From a virus, in IMG/VR virus record IMGVR_UViG_3300019888_000011, positions 1 to 39,741 of that record: a stretch of 39,741 bases of DNA; one strand, written 5' to 3'. This document shows positions 38,402-39,741 of this stretch, piece by piece. A program made the position numbers and the translations under genes. The notes under the pieces were generated by a model. That model worked only from the letters and a program-made list of their open reading frames with translations, made no database searches and was not told the origin of the DNA. Each line of letters starts with the position of its first letter. Positions within the stretch are counted from its first letter, which is position 1.

Positions 38402-38656
38402 TCATGCTCCCTTCAGGCTCAGCTTCAGCTCGGCCTTGATCCGGCGGGCGTCGGCGCCGCGCCAGGTGGCGGCGTTGGACAGGAACCGCTGCACGATCTC
38501 GCTGCCGGTGTCGCAGCCGTAGGGGTCGGTCGCCTTGTCCAGGGCGGCCATCGCGGTCAGGTAGGGCAGCGCGCCGTAGAAAACCTTCGGCCAGGTGGCG
38601 CGGATCTCGCGGGCGACCTGGCGGAGCGTGCGGGCGGCGGTGACGGTCTCGGTCAT
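38402..38656 (-). CDS. Hypothetical small helical protein, first gene of its unit
   Basis: A protein of 84 aa, helical (ARTLRQVAREIRATWPKVFY, LPYLTAMAALDKATDPYG). GGAGAGAGAG (38666-38675) lies 9 nt before ATG, after the promoter cassette. Starts with MTE as do the first genes of the other cassette-driven units. Function unknown. Confidence 0.65.
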   Translation of the reverse strand: MTETVTAARTLRQVAREIRATWPKVFYGALPYLTAMAALDKATDPYGCDTGSEIVQRFLSNAATWRGADARRIKAELKLSLKGA

Positions 38657-38665
38657 CGGGTCCTT

Positions 38666-38691
38666 CTCTCTCTCCACTTCCCATGATACCA
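38666..38691 (-). promoter_or_regulatory. Promoter/RBS cassette, copy 1
   Basis: Minus strand: extended -10 TGGTATCAT (38683-38691), 7 nt, GGAGAGAGAG (38666-38675). Upstream it shares ATGAGTGTGT with copy 2. The -10 lies inside the left arm of a 16-bp inverted repeat. Confidence 0.7.
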
Positions 38692-38725
38692 GTTCACACA
38701 CTCATATGCGAACTGGTATCATGGG
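38680..38725. repeat. 16-bp perfect inverted repeat around the promoter (operator candidate)
   Basis: CCCATGATACCAGTTC (38680-38695) and GAACTGGTATCATGGG (38710-38725) are exact reverse complements, 14 nt apart. Both arms contain TGGTATCAT reading outward, so an extended -10 exists on each strand. It could be an operator for a dimeric regulator or a divergent promoter pair, but no + strand gene follows. Confidence 0.75.
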
Positions 38726-38957
38726 GATTTTCAGGTCCGTGTCGTCGGGCCCGCAGCGGCTGCGGGCCCGACGCGGTGACCAGGGTCAGGTGCTGCACGC
38801 TGAACGGGTAGTCGTCCAGCTCGGCGACGGTGCGGACATCCCCGGCCAGGGTCCCGTAGTAGCTGACCTTCAGCCACGGGCCGTCGCGTCCGCGCGGCGC
38901 GGCGGCCAGCATGATCGGCTCGACCGTCCATTCCCGGTCAGGCGACTGGTAGATCAC
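38694..38957 (-). CDS. Hypothetical protein, last gene of the rightmost unit
   Basis: A protein of 87 aa. Residues 1-62 are an ordered beta region (WTVEPIMLAAAPRGRDGPWL, VSYYGTLAGDVRTVAELDDY). The last 25 codons run through a hairpin (38743-38773) and the inverted repeat, with loss of codon bias, so the C-terminus may be newly formed from regulatory DNA. GTG overlaps the previous stop. Confidence 0.55.
   Translation of the reverse strand: MIYQSPDREWTVEPIMLAAAPRGRDGPWLKVSYYGTLAGDVRTVAELDDYPFSVQHLTLVTASGPQPLRARRHGPENPHDTSSHMSV
38743..38773. terminator. 14-bp hairpin near the end of the rightmost unit
   Basis: CGTCGGGCCCGCAG (38743-38756) pairs perfectly with CTGCGGGCCCGACG (38760-38773), loop CGG. 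No T-run follows on either strand. It lies 50 nt before the stop of the minus gene and upstream of the next promoter cassette, so it may insulate the two units. Confidence 0.5.
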
Positions 38958-39340
38958 GCCTCTGCGCTACTGGCCGGCCTCTGGCCGCACGCGGCGGCCA
39001 GCTCCCGCTGCACGGCCGCTGCGGAAGCGGTCAGCGCGGCGGGCTGGTGCCGCCAGTTGCCGGACGAGTAGACCTCGCCCTTGGCCGGGCCGTCATCGTT
39101 GGCAACCCAGGACCTCCACGCCCCGGCGGCCTTGCCGACGCACAGCGCGCCGCCGGCCAGTGCCTCGCCGTCCAGTACCTGGTCGGGGAACACCCACCAG
39201 GCGTTCACCAGGCCGTTGCCGACCGGCGCCTCCGACCACACGGTGCCGGACCGGCCGAACGGGGCCAGCCAGCCGTCGCCGGGAGCACTGTAGTGCGACC
39301 AGCTCAGCCGGCCGCCGGCCTTGACAGGCTTCGCCTTCAT
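38954..39340 (-). CDS. Hypothetical protein
   Basis: A protein of 128 aa. Basic start (MKAKPVKAGGRLSWSHYSAP), Trp-rich beta middle (WLAPFGRSGTVWSEAPVG, AWWVFPDQVLDGEAL), C-terminal helix with AVQRELAAACG. ATG overlaps the stop of the 53-aa gene. It looks like a folded domain but no family was recognised. Confidence 0.6.
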   Translation of the reverse strand: MKAKPVKAGGRLSWSHYSAPGDGWLAPFGRSGTVWSEAPVGNGLVNAWWVFPDQVLDGEALAGGALCVGKAAGAWRSWVANDDGPAKGEVYSSGNWRHQPAALTASAAAVQRELAAACGQRPASSAEA

Positions 39341-39498
39341 ATCGACAGCCTCACGGTCGCGGCCAGCCGCGACAGCTCGGCGACGGCCCGCTCGGTGGTG
39401 ACGCCCATCGCGACCGCCTTGCTGGCGGCGAGCGCGGCGACCTGGGCGGCGGTCAGGCGGTAGACCCGCATGACCTGCTGGGTGGTGGTCTCGGTCAT
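39337..39498 (-). CDS. Small helical protein, first gene of the rightmost unit
   Basis: A protein of 53 aa, helical (YRLTAAQVAALAASKAVAMG, TERAVAELSRLAATV). GGAGAGAGAG (39507-39516) lies 8 nt before ATG. It could be a small coiled-coil or a mini helix-turn-helix. Function unknown. Confidence 0.6.
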   Translation of the reverse strand: MTETTTQQVMRVYRLTAAQVAALAASKAVAMGVTTERAVAELSRLAATVRLSI

Positions 39499-39506
39499 CT
39501 GGCACC

Positions 39507-39532
39507 CTCTCTCTCCGCTTCCCATCATACCA
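39507..39532 (-). promoter_or_regulatory. Promoter/RBS cassette, copy 2
   Basis: Minus strand: TGGTATGAT (39524-39532), 7 nt, GGAGAGAGAG (39507-39516), then ATGACCGAG. The 10 nt ATGAGTGTGT upstream are shared with copy 1. The remaining 39533-39741 hold no supported gene. Confidence 0.7.
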
Positions 39533-39741
39533 GTAAACACACTCATGTGGGACCTGGCCTGGCCTGGGATTACACCCAAACCGGGGGCGAGCGCGCGGCC
39601 ATCGTGGCAGCGTGGCCGGGAACTGATCCCCGATCGTGCCCGCGACCGGCCCCCGGGCGGAAGGAGGCGCTGCGCCTGGTCAACGCTGACCGGCCCGCAG
39701 CGGCCCGCCCGGGCTGCCTGACGTCAGGACACGCGAATGAT

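Noticed and set aside
1-39741. CRISPR array, insertion sequence, integrase or transposase
   Set aside because: No regularly spaced direct repeats with unique spacers, no terminal inverted repeats around a transposase-like gene, and no recombinase motif were seen in any supported gene.

Overview
The window is a stretch of a GC-rich, tailed actinobacteriophage genome (siphovirus plan, HK97-type capsid). The evidence is a late operon in canonical order on the + strand (capsid protease, major capsid protein, connectors, tail tube, frameshifted tail chaperone, tape measure, distal tail, tail tip, lysin, holin), very strong G/C preference at third codon positions, many GTG starts with 4-nt stop/start overlaps, and small zinc-ribbon proteins of the kind common in actinophages. 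No bacterial housekeeping gene, integrase, terminase or complete portal gene is visible, so phage versus prophage state cannot be decided. Host genus is not determinable by eye. No mycolyl-esterase (LysB) gene lies next to the endolysin.

Left part (1-29.8 kb, + strand). A partial head gene (1-690) is followed by a prohead protease with a long N-terminal extension and the major capsid protein. A hairpin-rich 240-nt leader then precedes a GT4 glycosyltransferase fused to an FkbM methyltransferase and a second methyltransferase, suggesting a methylated glycan put on virions. Next come small head genes, a DUF4038/apiosidase-like glycoside hydrolase, beta-rich virion proteins, and an Ala-rich protein with about 18 degenerate ~22-residue repeats. 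Connectors, tail terminator, tail tube, chaperone pair (-1 frameshift), a tape measure with an embedded NlpC/P60 domain, Dit, and a 1392-residue tip protein follow. The tip protein carries a LamG-like domain, a CBM-like domain and two tandem copies of a TIM-barrel glycosidase. A GH25 endolysin and two membrane proteins (holin candidates) end the operon at a 16-bp hairpin.

Four small genes lie on the minus strand inside this late operon (7179-7367, 22572-22853, 22914-23171, 27240-27698). Three have a TANNNT hexamer exactly 6 nt before ATG, the actinobacterial leaderless-promoter layout, and the fourth has a near match. They look like independently expressed morons. One encodes an Arg/Trp/Pro-rich segment resembling cathelicidin-type peptides.

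Right part (29.9-39.5 kb, minus strand). About 29 small, tightly overlapping genes are arranged in four transcription units. Each unit starts with a copy of the same cassette: an extended -10 element, then 8 nt later a GGAGAGRGAG ribosome-binding site. Recognisable products are a DnaN-like clamp, a HicA-like protein, a winged-helix protein, a membrane-anchored beta protein and many CxxC zinc-ribbon proteins. The rest are unknown. A tRNA-like T-arm/acceptor stem overlaps the start of one gene.
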